DNA of 64,000 nt from Formosa sp030427735 (GTDB lineage: Bacteria > Bacteroidota > Bacteroidia > Flavobacteriales > Flavobacteriaceae): contig NZ_CP195158.1 of the NCBI RefSeq assembly GCF_051200825.1, forward strand, positions 3,658,001 to 3,722,000, read 5' to 3'. Position numbers and translations under genes: made by a program. Every line of letters begins with the position of its first letter. The first letter of the stretch is position 1. Positions 34,291 to 43,736 of this stretch are shown piece by piece. The notes under the pieces were generated by a model. That model had not been told where the DNA came from and did not search any database. It saw only the letters and a list, made by a program, of their open reading frames with translations.

Positions 34291-35316
34291 TTAATTAGAC
34301 TTTTCAGCCCAAGTATTTATCCATGTCCCTAATAAATCTGCCCAAGCATCATCATCGTTCAAACAAGGTACGGTAGTAAATTCTTGCCCGCCAACTTCAT
34401 GAAAAAGCTCTTGTCCTTCCATGGCAATTTCCTCTAGAGTTTCCAAGCAATCGCTAACAAAAGCAGGGGTTATAATAGCCATGTTCTTTACACCTTCTAA
34501 ACCTAGACGCTCTATTGTTCTGTCGGTATAAGGCTGTAGCCACGGATCGAAACCTAATCGGGATTGGAACGACGTTGAAAATGTTCCTTCTTGCAACTGC
34601 AGTGTTTCGGCAACTAATCGTGTGACCTCTAAGCACTGATGCCTGTAACAAAATTCGTGTGCTTTTGACGGGGTTTTACAACACGACCCGTCTATCTTAC
34701 AATGCGATTTAGTAACATCGCTTTTTCTAATATGACGTTCTGGGACACCATGATAAGAAAACAACACATGATCGTAAGATTTACCAGCCAAATGCTTTTT
34801 AATGGAGGCACTTAGCACTGCAATATAATCGGGTTTATTATAAAACGCCGGTAAATGATCTATTTTTAAATTTGAAAAATGCGCTTGTCTCAATTCTTCT
34901 GCTAAAACCAAAATAGTTTCGGTTGTTGCCATAGCAAATTGCGGATATAAAGGGATAAGAAATACGTGCTCTACCCCTTGATCTACCAACTCCTGAAGTC
35001 CTTTTTTTATCATCATAGAACCATATCGCATGGCCAAAGCCACAGGATAGTCGACTACTTTTTGAACTTTAGTTTGCAAGCGTTCAGAAATTACAATTAA
35101 CGGAGACCCTTCGTCCCACCAAATCTTTTTGTACGCTGCCGCCGAAGCTTTTGGTCGCGTTTTTAAGATAATACCTTTTACAAGTGCCGTTCGCGCTATT
35201 AGTGGCAAATCTATAACGCGTTCATCCATTAAAAACTCTCCTAAATACGTTTTAACATCTTGGGGTGTTGGACTCTCTGGGGATCCTAAATTAACAAGTA
35301 AAATTCCTTTTTTCAT
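34291..35316 (-). CDS. hemH: Ferrochelatase HemH
   Basis: Start is the ATG at 35316 (MKKGILLVNLGSPESPTPQ), the family start. The 341-residue enzyme inserts Fe(II) into protoporphyrin IX; the catalytic His is in FSYHGVPERH and the late acidic side in CLETLEEIAMEG. It holds a cysteine group (SHCKIDGSCCKTPSKAHEFC and YRHQC) that is absent from the B. subtilis type and may bind a cofactor or metal. A -7 box lies so close to the start (35321-35328) that the mRNA may be leaderless. Confidence 0.92.
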   Translation of the reverse strand: MKKGILLVNLGSPESPTPQDVKTYLGEFLMDERVIDLPLIARTALVKGIILKTRPKASAAAYKKIWWDEGSPLIVISERLQTKVQKVVDYPVALAMRYGSMMIKKGLQELVDQGVEHVFLIPLYPQFAMATTETILVLAEELRQAHFSNLKIDHLPAFYNKPDYIAVLSASIKKHLAGKSYDHVLFSYHGVPERHIRKSDVTKSHCKIDGSCCKTPSKAHEFCYRHQCLEVTRLVAETLQLQEGTFSTSFQSRLGFDPWLQPYTDRTIERLGLEGVKNMAIITPAFVSDCLETLEEIAMEGQELFHEVGGQEFTTVPCLNDDDAWADLLGTWINTWAEKSN

Positions 35317-35320
35317 ATTG

Positions 35321-35328
35321 CAAAAATA
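35321..35328 (-). promoter_or_regulatory. -7 box of hemH
   Basis: Minus strand reads TATTTTTG only 4 nt before the ATG at 35316, so transcription would begin at or next to the start codon. Confidence 0.5.
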
Positions 35329-35376
35329 CAATAGAAAATACTATCAAACTATTTTATAACGATAGTATTACCTTAT

Positions 35377-35407
35377 ACGATATTAAATCAAATTGATTTA
35401 ATATCGT
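35377..35407. promoter_or_regulatory. Perfect 31-bp palindrome upstream of hemH
   Basis: ACGATATTAAATCAA (35377-35391) and its exact complement (35393-35407) flank a single central base. No T-run follows on either strand, so this is more like an operator than a terminator. It lies about 50 bp upstream of the hemH -7 box and 18 nt after the 55-residue gene. Confidence 0.5.
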
Positions 35408-35424
35408 GTTTAAATTCAAAAAAA

Positions 35425-35592
35425 CTACAGGTCTTTGGTTTGGTGTTTTGTACGACTTTGCTTTTTAAAGGTTTCTGGCGATTGGCTTGCATCTAAATCT
35501 TGAAAAATCCCGCAAGACACTCCTGGTTTTACCAAAGATGCTTCTTTCGATTTTTTAAACCAAGCTTCAATTTCTGGTGATAAGTAGCCCAT
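35425..35592 (-). CDS. Small hypothetical protein, 55 aa
   Basis: The frame runs from ATG at 35592 to TAG at 35425. The product (MGYLSPEIEAWFKKSKEAS, then VKPGVSCGIFQDLDASQSPE and a basic Lys/Gln/Thr tail) is soluble, with a single Cys and a charged C-terminus. Codon use is like that of the neighbours and it fills an otherwise empty 310-nt gap. It begins 38 nt after the ThuA gene on the same strand. I recognise no family. Confidence 0.55.
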   Translation of the reverse strand: MGYLSPEIEAWFKKSKEASLVKPGVSCGIFQDLDASQSPETFKKQSRTKHQTKDL

Positions 35593-35629
35593 AATAATTA
35601 TTTTTCAAATCATTTAAATCTACAAAAAA

Positions 35630-36343
35630 TTACCGGCGCAAACAATACAAAATTCCACCTAACAAATGCTGTTTTACATTGGTATCGTTATACGCTTCAG
35701 CGGTATGGCCTAATCCTGTATAAAACATTCTTCCACCGTCGAATTCCTGACACCAAGCAATTGGGTGATGATGTCCATTTTCACCACCCGAGTAACTCGA
35801 CTCGTCCAAAAATAAAAGCACCTGAATATCGCTACTAATCGATTTAAAATTATACCACTCATCAAAATGCGCCCATTCTGCTTCTAAATGCGCTGTTGCT
35901 TGATGAGCATATGGTGTCTTTTTTAAAATGGCTTTAGCTGGCTTTGGGTGATTTTCAAAATAGGCGCCAACCAATTTACCGTACCAAGGCCAATCGAATT
36001 CGGTATCTGTGGCAGCATGAACCCCCATAAAGCTACCACCTTGGTTTACGTAACGTTGTAATGCTGCCTCTTGCAAGGAATTTAACACATTTCCCGTTGT
36101 ATTTAAAAATACCACCACTTTAAACTGTTTTAAATTCTCGTTTGTAAACTGTGCTGCATTTTCGGTGTGAAATACATTAAAACCATGTTCCTCTCCTAAA
36201 GCCTTAAATGTTTGCACACCAGCTTCTATAGATTTATGCCTAAAGCCCTCGGTTTTGGTAAACACAAGCACACGATCTACATGCTGTTGCGCCCAACCAT
36301 TAATTACAACAAACAAAAAAGAGAGTAGCCATTTCATGGACAT
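35630..36343 (-). CDS. ThuA-domain protein, secreted
   Basis: A 237-residue protein with a signal peptide (ends INGWAQQ) and one ThuA domain with a class I glutamine-amidotransferase-like fold: RVLVFTKTEGFRHKSIEAG, VVFLNTTGNVLN, GGSFMGVHAATDTEFDWPWYGKLVGAYFENHP in parts, and GGRMFYTGLGHTAEAY near the end. ThuA proteins are linked to sugar (trehalose-type) use; many Bacteroidota copies are exported. Its ATG overlaps the stop of the AraC gene by one base, so regulator and ThuA are coupled. Confidence 0.85.
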   Translation of the reverse strand: MSMKWLLSFLFVVINGWAQQHVDRVLVFTKTEGFRHKSIEAGVQTFKALGEEHGFNVFHTENAAQFTNENLKQFKVVVFLNTTGNVLNSLQEAALQRYVNQGGSFMGVHAATDTEFDWPWYGKLVGAYFENHPKPAKAILKKTPYAHQATAHLEAEWAHFDEWYNFKSISSDIQVLLFLDESSYSGGENGHHHPIAWCQEFDGGRMFYTGLGHTAEAYNDTNVKQHLLGGILYCLRR

Positions 36344-37233
36344 TAGTTTATAGATTGCAAGTATTTTTTAGGTGTGGTTCCGTACTTTTTTTTGAATGCG
36401 GCAATAAAATGGCTAGACGTGCTATACCCTACTTTTAACCCAACTTCGTTGACATTTAAACCTCCTGTTTCTAACAGTTTTCGGGCTTCTTCCATTTTAT
36501 AATCAAATAAAAAGCTAAATACCGAATCGCCATAAATTTGCTTAAAGCCTTCCTTTAATTTTTTAAGACTCAACCCTATCTCATCGGCTAATTCTTGCAA
36601 ACTTGGGGGTTCGGCCATTCTAGCAATAATAATGTCTTTGGCCTTACGTATTTTTATAACATTGGTTTCGTCTACCAAAAACGGACAATGCTCTGTATTG
36701 GCATCTTCACTCCTATTAAAATACAAACTCAACAACTCGTAGGCTTTCCCTTTTAAATACAAATTTTTAATAGATGCATTTAAATTATAATGTGCTATTT
36801 GTGTTAAAACTATAGCCATAGATGGTGATATTTTTCCATCTTTATAATATTTTTTATCCTTATTATCGTCGCTTAAAAACGAAATATATCCCGCTTCTTG
36901 CGAAAACAACGCATGAAACTCTTTAATAGAAATAAGCAAAGTTACCAACCACGAATTTGGATTAACCTCTAAATGAATTGGTAAATCTTGTTGCGGATTA
37001 TACAAAAGCAACGAATTTTCTTCATTAATATTTAGCGTATAATTGCCTTTATTGAATTTAAACGCTAAAGCCCCTTTTAAACAAAAATGAAACTGAATGA
37101 AACTACTATCTATTGCACGCTCTACTATCTCTACACCAACGCCCTCATTTTTATAGGTTAACACGAAAAAACCATCCTCGACCAGGGCTTCATCAAAAGT
37201 TCTTATAGCGTTATTCTTTATATTTATCGACAT
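36343..37233 (-). CDS. AraC-family transcriptional regulator
   Basis: Start is placed at the ATG at 37233 (MSINIKNNAIRTFDEALV). The 296-residue protein has a sensor part and a C-terminal AraC helix-turn-helix pair: PPSLQELADEIGLSLKKLKEGFKQIYG and LNVNEVGLKVGYSTSSHFIAAFKKKYGTTPKKYL in parts. It is transcribed away from hemA across a 202-nt gap and is coupled to a ThuA gene. Similar AraC regulators next to hemA are common in Flavobacteriia, so control of heme genes is possible. Confidence 0.88.
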   Translation of the reverse strand: MSINIKNNAIRTFDEALVEDGFFVLTYKNEGVGVEIVERAIDSSFIQFHFCLKGALAFKFNKGNYTLNINEENSLLLYNPQQDLPIHLEVNPNSWLVTLLISIKEFHALFSQEAGYISFLSDDNKDKKYYKDGKISPSMAIVLTQIAHYNLNASIKNLYLKGKAYELLSLYFNRSEDANTEHCPFLVDETNVIKIRKAKDIIIARMAEPPSLQELADEIGLSLKKLKEGFKQIYGDSVFSFLFDYKMEEARKLLETGGLNVNEVGLKVGYSTSSHFIAAFKKKYGTTPKKYLQSIN

Positions 37234-37401
37234 CTCTTGCTTTTCTATTTTATTTAGACCTATTCTAAACAACACCCTCTAAAAGTATTGTTATTACTAC
37301 AAAACTACAATATTTCTTATATTAGAATGAAAATATGTTTTAAAACACTCTTAACGACACTAAAAGTTCTTTGAGCGTTATTTTTTTAAAAAATGTCATT
37401 A

Positions 37402-37409
37402 TACTTTTG
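37402..37409 (+). promoter_or_regulatory. -7 box of the heme operon
   Basis: TACTTTTG matches TAnnTTTG, 26 nt before the hemA ATG at 37436. No second strong box is seen until after hemB, in line with one long operon. Confidence 0.6.
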
Positions 37410-37435
37410 TCCAACAAATACAATCAACTTTATTA

Positions 37436-38695
37436 ATGAGTCAAAATCATGCCCTTAGAGGCACTTCTTTTTACGCTATAGGATTAAGTTACAAAAAAGC
37501 CGACGCCGAAACTAGAGGGCATTTTAGTTTAGACGACGCTGGTAAACACGCTGTACTTGAACAAGCTAAAGCAAATGGTATAGAAAGTTTGATTGTAACT
37601 TCTACCTGTAACCGTACAGAAATTTACGGTTTTGCAGAGCATCCATTTCAGCTTATTAAATTACTTTGCGATAACACAAAAGGAACTGTAGACGAGTTTC
37701 AGCAAGTGGCTTATGTGTATAAAAACAAAGAAGCAATCTCGCACATGTTTCGTGTGGGGTCTGGTTTAGACAGCCAAATACTTGGCGATTTCGAGATTAT
37801 AAGTCAGCTAAAAATTAGCGCTAAAATGTCTAAAAAAGCTGGAGTATTAAACACCTTTTTAGAGCGTTTAATAAACATGGTTACCCAAGCCAGCAAACGC
37901 ATAAAAACAGAAACCGAAATTTCGTCTGGAGCAACTTCGGTATCGTTTGCTTCGGTACAATACATATTAAACCACGTAGAAAACGTATCGGCCAAAAATA
38001 TTTTATTGTTTGGCACTGGAAAAATTGGTCGAAATACTTGCGAGAATTTGGTAAAGCATACTAAAAACGACCATATTAAACTAATTAACAGAACTAAAGA
38101 TAAGGCCGAAAAAATAGCTGGAAAATTCAATTTACTAGTTAAAGACTACGCTAACCTTCAAGAAGAAATTAACACATCGGATATTTTAATTGTTGCCACA
38201 GGAGCTCAAAACCCTACAGTTGATAAACATTTAATTCAGACTAAAAATCCGTTATTAATTTTAGACTTGTCTATCCCTAAAAATGTAGATGAAAATGTTA
38301 CGGATTTAGACAATGTGCGCTTAATTCATTTAGATCATTTATCGCAAATTACAGACGAGACTCTAGAAAAACGCAAAGCCTATATTCCTGTTGCAGAGAC
38401 CATTTTAGAAGATGTTAAAAAAGAATTTAACGACTGGTTAGAAACTAGAAAATTCGCACCAACCATTAAAGCGCTTAAAAACAAACTCCTGGACTTTAAA
38501 ACCGCAGAATTAGACACACAACGTAAAAAAATTCAAGGATTTAACGAGGAGCAGGCAGAGTTAATAAGCAATAATATTATTCAAAAAATAACAAATCATT
38601 TTGCGCATCATTTAAGAGACGATGATTTTTCTACCAACGAAAGCTTAGAATTTATAAAAAAAGTCTTTCAGTTAGACACACCAACAAATGCATAA
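37436..38695 (+). CDS. hemA: Glutamyl-tRNA reductase HemA
   Basis: The 419-residue enzyme reduces glutamyl-tRNA to glutamate-1-semialdehyde with NADPH. The catalytic Cys is C58 in TSTCNRTEIYG, the NADPH domain starts at NILLFGTGKIGRNT near residue 185, and the C-terminal dimerisation helix follows. First gene of the plus-strand heme operon; it overlaps hemC by 8 nt. The next enzyme of the pathway, HemL, is not in this window. Confidence 0.95.
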   Translation: MSQNHALRGTSFYAIGLSYKKADAETRGHFSLDDAGKHAVLEQAKANGIESLIVTSTCNRTEIYGFAEHPFQLIKLLCDNTKGTVDEFQQVAYVYKNKEAISHMFRVGSGLDSQILGDFEIISQLKISAKMSKKAGVLNTFLERLINMVTQASKRIKTETEISSGATSVSFASVQYILNHVENVSAKNILLFGTGKIGRNTCENLVKHTKNDHIKLINRTKDKAEKIAGKFNLLVKDYANLQEEINTSDILIVATGAQNPTVDKHLIQTKNPLLILDLSIPKNVDENVTDLDNVRLIHLDHLSQITDETLEKRKAYIPVAETILEDVKKEFNDWLETRKFAPTIKALKNKLLDFKTAELDTQRKKIQGFNEEQAELISNNIIQKITNHFAHHLRDDDFSTNESLEFIKKVFQLDTPTNA

Positions 38696-39602
38696 AACAA
38701 TTCGCATTGGCACAAGAGACAGCCAATTGGCGCTGTGGCAAGCAAATACCGTACAATCTCAACTAAACGAATTAGGCTATAATACAGAAATTGTTGCCGT
38801 AAAATCTACTGGCGATTTAATTCTAGACCAACCTTTATACGAGCTAGGCATTACAGGAATTTTCACTAAAACCTTAGATGTCGCTATGCTTAACGGCACT
38901 GTAGATATTGCTGTACACTCCATGAAAGATGTACCAACCCTACTGCCTAAAGGTATTGTGCAATCGGCTGTTTTACCAAGAGCCAACGTAAGCGATATTT
39001 TAGTTTATAAAGATTTAGATTTTTTAAATTCTGAAGGTACTATAGGCACAGGAAGTTTAAGACGTAAGGCCCAATGGCTTAACAAATACCCAAACCATAA
39101 AGTTGAAGATTTAAGAGGGAATGTAAATACCAGACTTCAAAAACTTGACAACAACACTTGGAATGCCGCCATTTTTGCCAAAGCAGGTTTAGAACGCATA
39201 AATGTGCTACCAGAACACCATATAGAGCTGGACTGGATGGTACCTGCACCAGCACAAGGCGCGATGGTTGTGGTAACATTAGAAAAAGACAAAGATATTA
39301 CAGAAGCCGTTTCTAAACTAAATAATTACGAAACAGACATTTGCACCTATGTAGAACGTGAATTTTTACGTATATTAGAAGCAGGTTGTACAGCTCCTGT
39401 TGGAGGTTTGGCAACCATAACCAATGATACTATTGCGTTTACGGGTGTGCTATTAGCTCTAAACGGCAGTAAAAAACTAACCGTAAACCTAACAGAGTCC
39501 GTAGCAAATTACAAAGGCTTCGGAAAACGTTGTGCTTTAGAAATCATTGAAAATGGTGGAAAAGAACTCATGAATTCTATAAAAAAAGAAATGAATTCAT
39601 AA
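38688..39602 (+). CDS. hemC: Porphobilinogen deaminase HemC
   Basis: The 304-residue enzyme joins four porphobilinogens to hydroxymethylbilane. The substrate-anchoring cysteine that carries the dipyrromethane cofactor is C234 in EAGCTAPVGG; the early RIGTRDSQLALWQA and SMKDVPT blocks are typical. It overlaps hemA and is followed 13 nt later by trkH. Confidence 0.95.
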   Translation: MHKTIRIGTRDSQLALWQANTVQSQLNELGYNTEIVAVKSTGDLILDQPLYELGITGIFTKTLDVAMLNGTVDIAVHSMKDVPTLLPKGIVQSAVLPRANVSDILVYKDLDFLNSEGTIGTGSLRRKAQWLNKYPNHKVEDLRGNVNTRLQKLDNNTWNAAIFAKAGLERINVLPEHHIELDWMVPAPAQGAMVVVTLEKDKDITEAVSKLNNYETDICTYVEREFLRILEAGCTAPVGGLATITNDTIAFTGVLLALNGSKKLTVNLTESVANYKGFGKRCALEIIENGGKELMNSIKKEMNS

Positions 39603-39615
39603 AAACATTGTTTAG

Positions 39616-41358
39616 ATGAAGCTTAAAACGTTGCAAACCCTATATCGTTTTACTGATATTCTCATTCTATTTTTTTTAATATTCGATTTTGGATTTTCTA
39701 TTCGGGAAGATTACAAACCTTTTAGAATGCCTGTTTACACAGTAATTACAGGGCTTTTAATCTTTTTCAACGTAGTAAAACATTCGCAATACTCGCATAC
39801 TAAGGCTTTAAAAAAAACAATCAAGTTTAATATTGCCATTTTAATTACCACCATAATTGCAGCGCTTACTGTGTATTATTTAAATCACGATTTACCCGCT
39901 GTAGAGCGCCCTTTACGCCCTAAAGTCATTTATGAAATTGGCTTGTTTTTTTACCTGCTCATCCGATTAACGTTTTTTATTAAATACCTGTATAAAATTT
40001 ATTTCAACCCTGCGATTTTATTTGTAGGTAGTTTTGGGATTTTATCTTTAATAGGTTCGTTATTTTTAATGTTACCCAATATAACCGTTAACGGCATATC
40101 GTTTATCGATGCACTATTTACCTCTACGAGTGCCATTTGCGTAACAGGCCTAGCGGTTTTAGACACAGGAAAAGATTTTACACAACTTGGCCAAACGGTT
40201 ATTCTTATTTTAATACAAATTGGCGGTTTGGGTATTTTAACATTCACGTCGTTTTTTGCTTACTTTTTTAAAGAATCGTCTTCGTTTAGGGAAGGCATGT
40301 ATTTAAAAGATTACACATCAACAGAAAATCTTCAAGATGTATTTAAAATCGGCGCGCAAATTGTTGCGTTTACACTTAGTATAGAATGTCTTGGTGCTAT
40401 TTTTATTTATTTCTCTATAGATGATCTTTCGGTTGTAGAAAACAAAGTCTTTTTTTCAATTTTCCATTCTATTTCGGCCTTCTGTAATGCTGGGTTTTCA
40501 ACCTCATCGTCTAGTTTTTACGAGCCTAGTTTAAGAGTAGATTACTCGCTGCAATGGGTACTCATGGCCCTAATTATTATTGGAGGTATTGGGTATAATT
40601 TCATTTTTAATTCTTCGGCGTACATCAGACGAAGTTTTTTAAACATGTTCAGAAAAAAAGATAAAATTAAAACTACCGTAAGGGTAATTACTTTAAATAG
40701 TAAAATCACGTTAATAACAACCAGTATTTTGCTACTTGTAGGTTTTGTATTCTTTTATTTTGCCGAAGCACAACACACTTTAAAAGAGCACACCTCCACT
40801 TTTGGAAAAATTACAGCCGCCATGTTTTCGTCTGTCACCCCTAGAACAGCTGGTTTTAACACGGTAGACTATACTCAAGTGGCAACGCCTTCACTCTTGT
40901 TTGTTATTTTGTTAATGTGGATTGGTGCTTCGCCAGGATCCACCGGTGGCGGTATAAAAACCAGTACTTTTGCTATTGCTACGCTTAACATTTTTGCAAC
41001 TGCCAAAGGTCGAAAACGTATAGAACTCAATACGCGAGAAATCTCTAGTAGCACCGTAAATCGTGCTTTTGCTATTATCTGTATCTCTCTTATAACTATT
41101 GGCATAAGTATATTATTACTGTTGTTTTTTGAACCTAAAAAGGATTTATTGGCCATAGCTTTCGAATGCTTTTCTGCTTACAGTACCGTAGGCCTCAGCC
41201 TCAATTTAACCCCTACACTAAGCGACCCTAGTAAATACGTACTTATTGCTGTTATGTTTGTAGGCCGAATAGGATTACTAAACTTGCTTTTTGGTATGTT
41301 AGGACAAGTAGAACAAAAGTTTTATCAGTATCCGCAAGAAAATATTTTAATCAACTAA
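39616..41358 (+). CDS. trkH: TrkH-type potassium uptake protein
   Basis: The 580-residue membrane protein has the K+ transporter repeats with selectivity-filter glycines (for example SAICVTGLAVLDTG, FCNAGFSTSSSS, TPRTAGFNTVDY, GASPGSTGGGIKTSTF and FSAYSTVGLSLN). It begins with extra N-terminal helices, making it longer than E. coli TrkH. With the next gene, trkA, it forms a Trk potassium channel; both lie inside the heme operon between hemC and hemD. Confidence 0.92.
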   Translation: MKLKTLQTLYRFTDILILFFLIFDFGFSIREDYKPFRMPVYTVITGLLIFFNVVKHSQYSHTKALKKTIKFNIAILITTIIAALTVYYLNHDLPAVERPLRPKVIYEIGLFFYLLIRLTFFIKYLYKIYFNPAILFVGSFGILSLIGSLFLMLPNITVNGISFIDALFTSTSAICVTGLAVLDTGKDFTQLGQTVILILIQIGGLGILTFTSFFAYFFKESSSFREGMYLKDYTSTENLQDVFKIGAQIVAFTLSIECLGAIFIYFSIDDLSVVENKVFFSIFHSISAFCNAGFSTSSSSFYEPSLRVDYSLQWVLMALIIIGGIGYNFIFNSSAYIRRSFLNMFRKKDKIKTTVRVITLNSKITLITTSILLLVGFVFFYFAEAQHTLKEHTSTFGKITAAMFSSVTPRTAGFNTVDYTQVATPSLLFVILLMWIGASPGSTGGGIKTSTFAIATLNIFATAKGRKRIELNTREISSSTVNRAFAIICISLITIGISILLLLFFEPKKDLLAIAFECFSAYSTVGLSLNLTPTLSDPSKYVLIAVMFVGRIGLLNLLFGMLGQVEQKFYQYPQENILIN

Positions 41359-41368
41359 ACATTACGAC

Positions 41369-42058
41369 ATGAAAATTATAATCTTTGGACTCGGAAATTT
41401 TGGAATGTCACTCGCCTTAAGCCTTACAGAATCTGGCAACGAAGTTGTAGGAGTAGACAAACAAATGGAAAAGGTTAATATTGTAAAAGATAAAATAGCG
41501 CATAGTATTTGTTTAGATTCTACCAACGAGCTTGCCTACCAGGCCTTGCCCATAAAGCAAACAGATATTGCCGTTGTTGCCATTGGCGAAAACGAAGGTG
41601 CCGCCATAATTACAACAGCCATTATAAAAAAGTTATCGACAGCAAAAGTGATAAGCCGTTCGTTATCGCCCATTCACGATACTGTTCTTCAAGCTATGGG
41701 CATAACCTCGATAGTGCACCCAGAACAGGAAGCTGCCGAAAAACTAACAAACAAAATCAATTTTAAAAACATTATAGACAATTTTAAAATCGATGAAAAA
41801 TATTCAATTTCTGAAATTAAAACACCAACAGAATTTGTAGGTAAAACCATTCAGGAATTAGACTTTAGGTCGAAGTATAAATTGAATATCATTACCATAA
41901 TTCGTAAAAACGAAAAAACCAATCTTATTGGCAATGCCACTTCGGTGATGGAAGTTGTAGGCATTCCCGCTGCAAACACCGTTATTGAAGCCAACGATGT
42001 ATTGGTTGTTTTTGGACTTAATGACGATATTACCAAAATCTGCCATAAAAATCAGTAA
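41369..42058 (+). CDS. trkA: TrkA/KtrA-type potassium channel regulator
   Basis: A 229-residue cytoplasmic RCK protein: N-terminal NAD-binding Rossmann domain (IIFGLGNFGMSLALSLTESG) and C-terminal TrkA-C domain (VGKTIQELDFRSKYKLNIITIIR, then NDVLVVFGLNDDI). It gates the TrkH pore in response to nucleotides. It follows trkH by 10 nt and shares one base with the hemD start (TAATG), so it is translationally coupled to a heme gene. Confidence 0.92.
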   Translation: MKIIIFGLGNFGMSLALSLTESGNEVVGVDKQMEKVNIVKDKIAHSICLDSTNELAYQALPIKQTDIAVVAIGENEGAAIITTAIIKKLSTAKVISRSLSPIHDTVLQAMGITSIVHPEQEAAEKLTNKINFKNIIDNFKIDEKYSISEIKTPTEFVGKTIQELDFRSKYKLNIITIIRKNEKTNLIGNATSVMEVVGIPAANTVIEANDVLVVFGLNDDITKICHKNQ

Positions 42059-42714
42059 TGCCAATCAACACTGTTTTATCTACAAAAACACTTAGCTCCG
42101 AACACAAACTGTTCTTAAACAAAGCTAATATTCAGGTTATCGATTACGATGCCATAGACATTGCGTTCGTTAATTTCGACACCGAAATTATCGTGGAAAA
42201 CGCCATCATTACCAGTCAAAACGCAGCAAAAGCCATTATAGAAAACAAAGTCGTTATTAAAAATTGTTTTTGTGTAGGCGAAAAAACCATGGCCTATTTA
42301 GAAGAACACGGCCAATATGTTTCTAAAATGAAACTCTATGCGCAAGACCTAGCCAATCATATAGTAAAATACCATAAAAACGATAGTTTTATCTTTTTTT
42401 GCAGCGATAAAAGGCAAGATACTTTACCCGACATTTTAAAACAACACCATATCCCTGTTAAAGAAATTATTGTTTACAATACGGTTGAAACCCCGCAAAC
42501 TATTAACGACACCTACGATGCCATTCTATTTTTTAGTCCGAGCGGAATTAACAGTTTCACTTCTAAAAACAGCCTAGAAAACAAAACCGCATTTTGCATT
42601 GGCAATACCACAGCAGAAGCTGCAAAACCACACACAACAAACATAGTAACAGCAACTGCTCCTACCATAGAACACGTACTACAGTCTGTAGTTAAACACG
42701 CTAAAAAATTATGA
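42058..42714 (+). CDS. hemD: Uroporphyrinogen-III synthase HemD
   Basis: The 218-residue protein closes hydroxymethylbilane to uroporphyrinogen III. HemD sequences vary widely, but the alpha/beta two-domain pattern is present: IITSQNAAKAI in the first half, and FCSDKRQDTLPDIL, VYNTVETPQ, ILFFSPSGINSF and CIGNTTAEAAKPH in the second. Position between hemC and hemE confirms it. It overlaps trkA by one base and hemE by four. Confidence 0.88.
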   Translation: MPINTVLSTKTLSSEHKLFLNKANIQVIDYDAIDIAFVNFDTEIIVENAIITSQNAAKAIIENKVVIKNCFCVGEKTMAYLEEHGQYVSKMKLYAQDLANHIVKYHKNDSFIFFCSDKRQDTLPDILKQHHIPVKEIIVYNTVETPQTINDTYDAILFFSPSGINSFTSKNSLENKTAFCIGNTTAEAAKPHTTNIVTATAPTIEHVLQSVVKHAKKL

Positions 42715-43733
42715 TTAAAAACGATTTATATTTAAGAGCCTTAAAAGGCGAAACCGTAGAACGCCCACCAGTCTGGATGATGCGTCAAGCTGGGCGTTAT
42801 TTACCAGAATTCATGGCCATTCGCGAAAAATACGACTTCTTTACCAGATGTCGCACTCCAGAATTAGCAAGCGAAATAACCGTACAACCTATAAGGCGTT
42901 ATGGTATGGATGCCGCTATTTTATTTAGCGATATTTTGGTGATTCCGCAAGCCATGAATATAGAGGTAGAAATGAAACCTAATTTTGGCCCCTATTTACC
43001 TAATCCCGTTCGCGACCAAAAAGGTGTAGACAACGTGATAGTCCCTGATGTTAATGTAGAACTAGATTATGTAATGCAGGCCATTAAAGCCACTAAAGAA
43101 TTACTTAATAACGAGATTCCATTAATTGGATTTGCAGGATCACCATGGACGATATTATGCTATGTAGTTCAAGGTCAAGGTAGCAAAACATTCGATAAAG
43201 CCAAAGAATTCTGTTTTACCAATCCCGTTGCAGCTCATCAATTATTACAAAAAATTACAGATACCACGATTGCTTATTTAAAAGCCAAAGTTATAGCTGG
43301 AGTTGATGCTGTACAAATTTTCGACTCTTGGGGCGGCATGTTATCGCCTACCGATTATCAGGAATTTTCTTGGAAATACATCAACCAGATTATTGAAGCT
43401 TTAAAAGATGACGCACCAGTAATTGCATTTGGTAAAGGGTGTTGGTTTGCCTTAGGCGATATGGCTAAAAGCAACGTCTCTGCCCTTGGTATAGACTGGA
43501 CCTGCTCGGCTAGAAATGCACGATACTTAACTGGAGGAAACATCACACTACAAGGTAATTTCGATCCAGCAAGATTATTATCGCCTCCTGCCGAAATCAA
43601 AAAAATGGTACACCAAATGATTAACGAATTTGGTAAAGACAAATACATCGTAAATTTAGGTCACGGTATTTTACCAAACATTCCGTTAGACAATGCCAAA
43701 GCCTTTATAGATGCTGTAAAAGAATACAAATAA
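42711..43733 (+). CDS. hemE: Uroporphyrinogen decarboxylase HemE
   Basis: The 340-residue enzyme removes four carboxyl groups from uroporphyrinogen III to give coproporphyrinogen III. It has the family motifs RPPVWMMRQAGRYLPEF, LFSDILVIPQAM, FAGSPWTI and LGHGILPNIP. It begins with ATGA overlapping the hemD stop and ends 3 nt before the GNAT gene. Confidence 0.95.
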   Translation: MIKNDLYLRALKGETVERPPVWMMRQAGRYLPEFMAIREKYDFFTRCRTPELASEITVQPIRRYGMDAAILFSDILVIPQAMNIEVEMKPNFGPYLPNPVRDQKGVDNVIVPDVNVELDYVMQAIKATKELLNNEIPLIGFAGSPWTILCYVVQGQGSKTFDKAKEFCFTNPVAAHQLLQKITDTTIAYLKAKVIAGVDAVQIFDSWGGMLSPTDYQEFSWKYINQIIEALKDDAPVIAFGKGCWFALGDMAKSNVSALGIDWTCSARNARYLTGGNITLQGNFDPARLLSPPAEIKKMVHQMINEFGKDKYIVNLGHGILPNIPLDNAKAFIDAVKEYK

Positions 43734-43736
43734 TAT

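Noticed and set aside
41509..41766. 85-residue frame inside trkA, same strand
   Set aside because: Arg/Cys/His-rich product typical of an out-of-frame reading; trkA is clearly the real gene.
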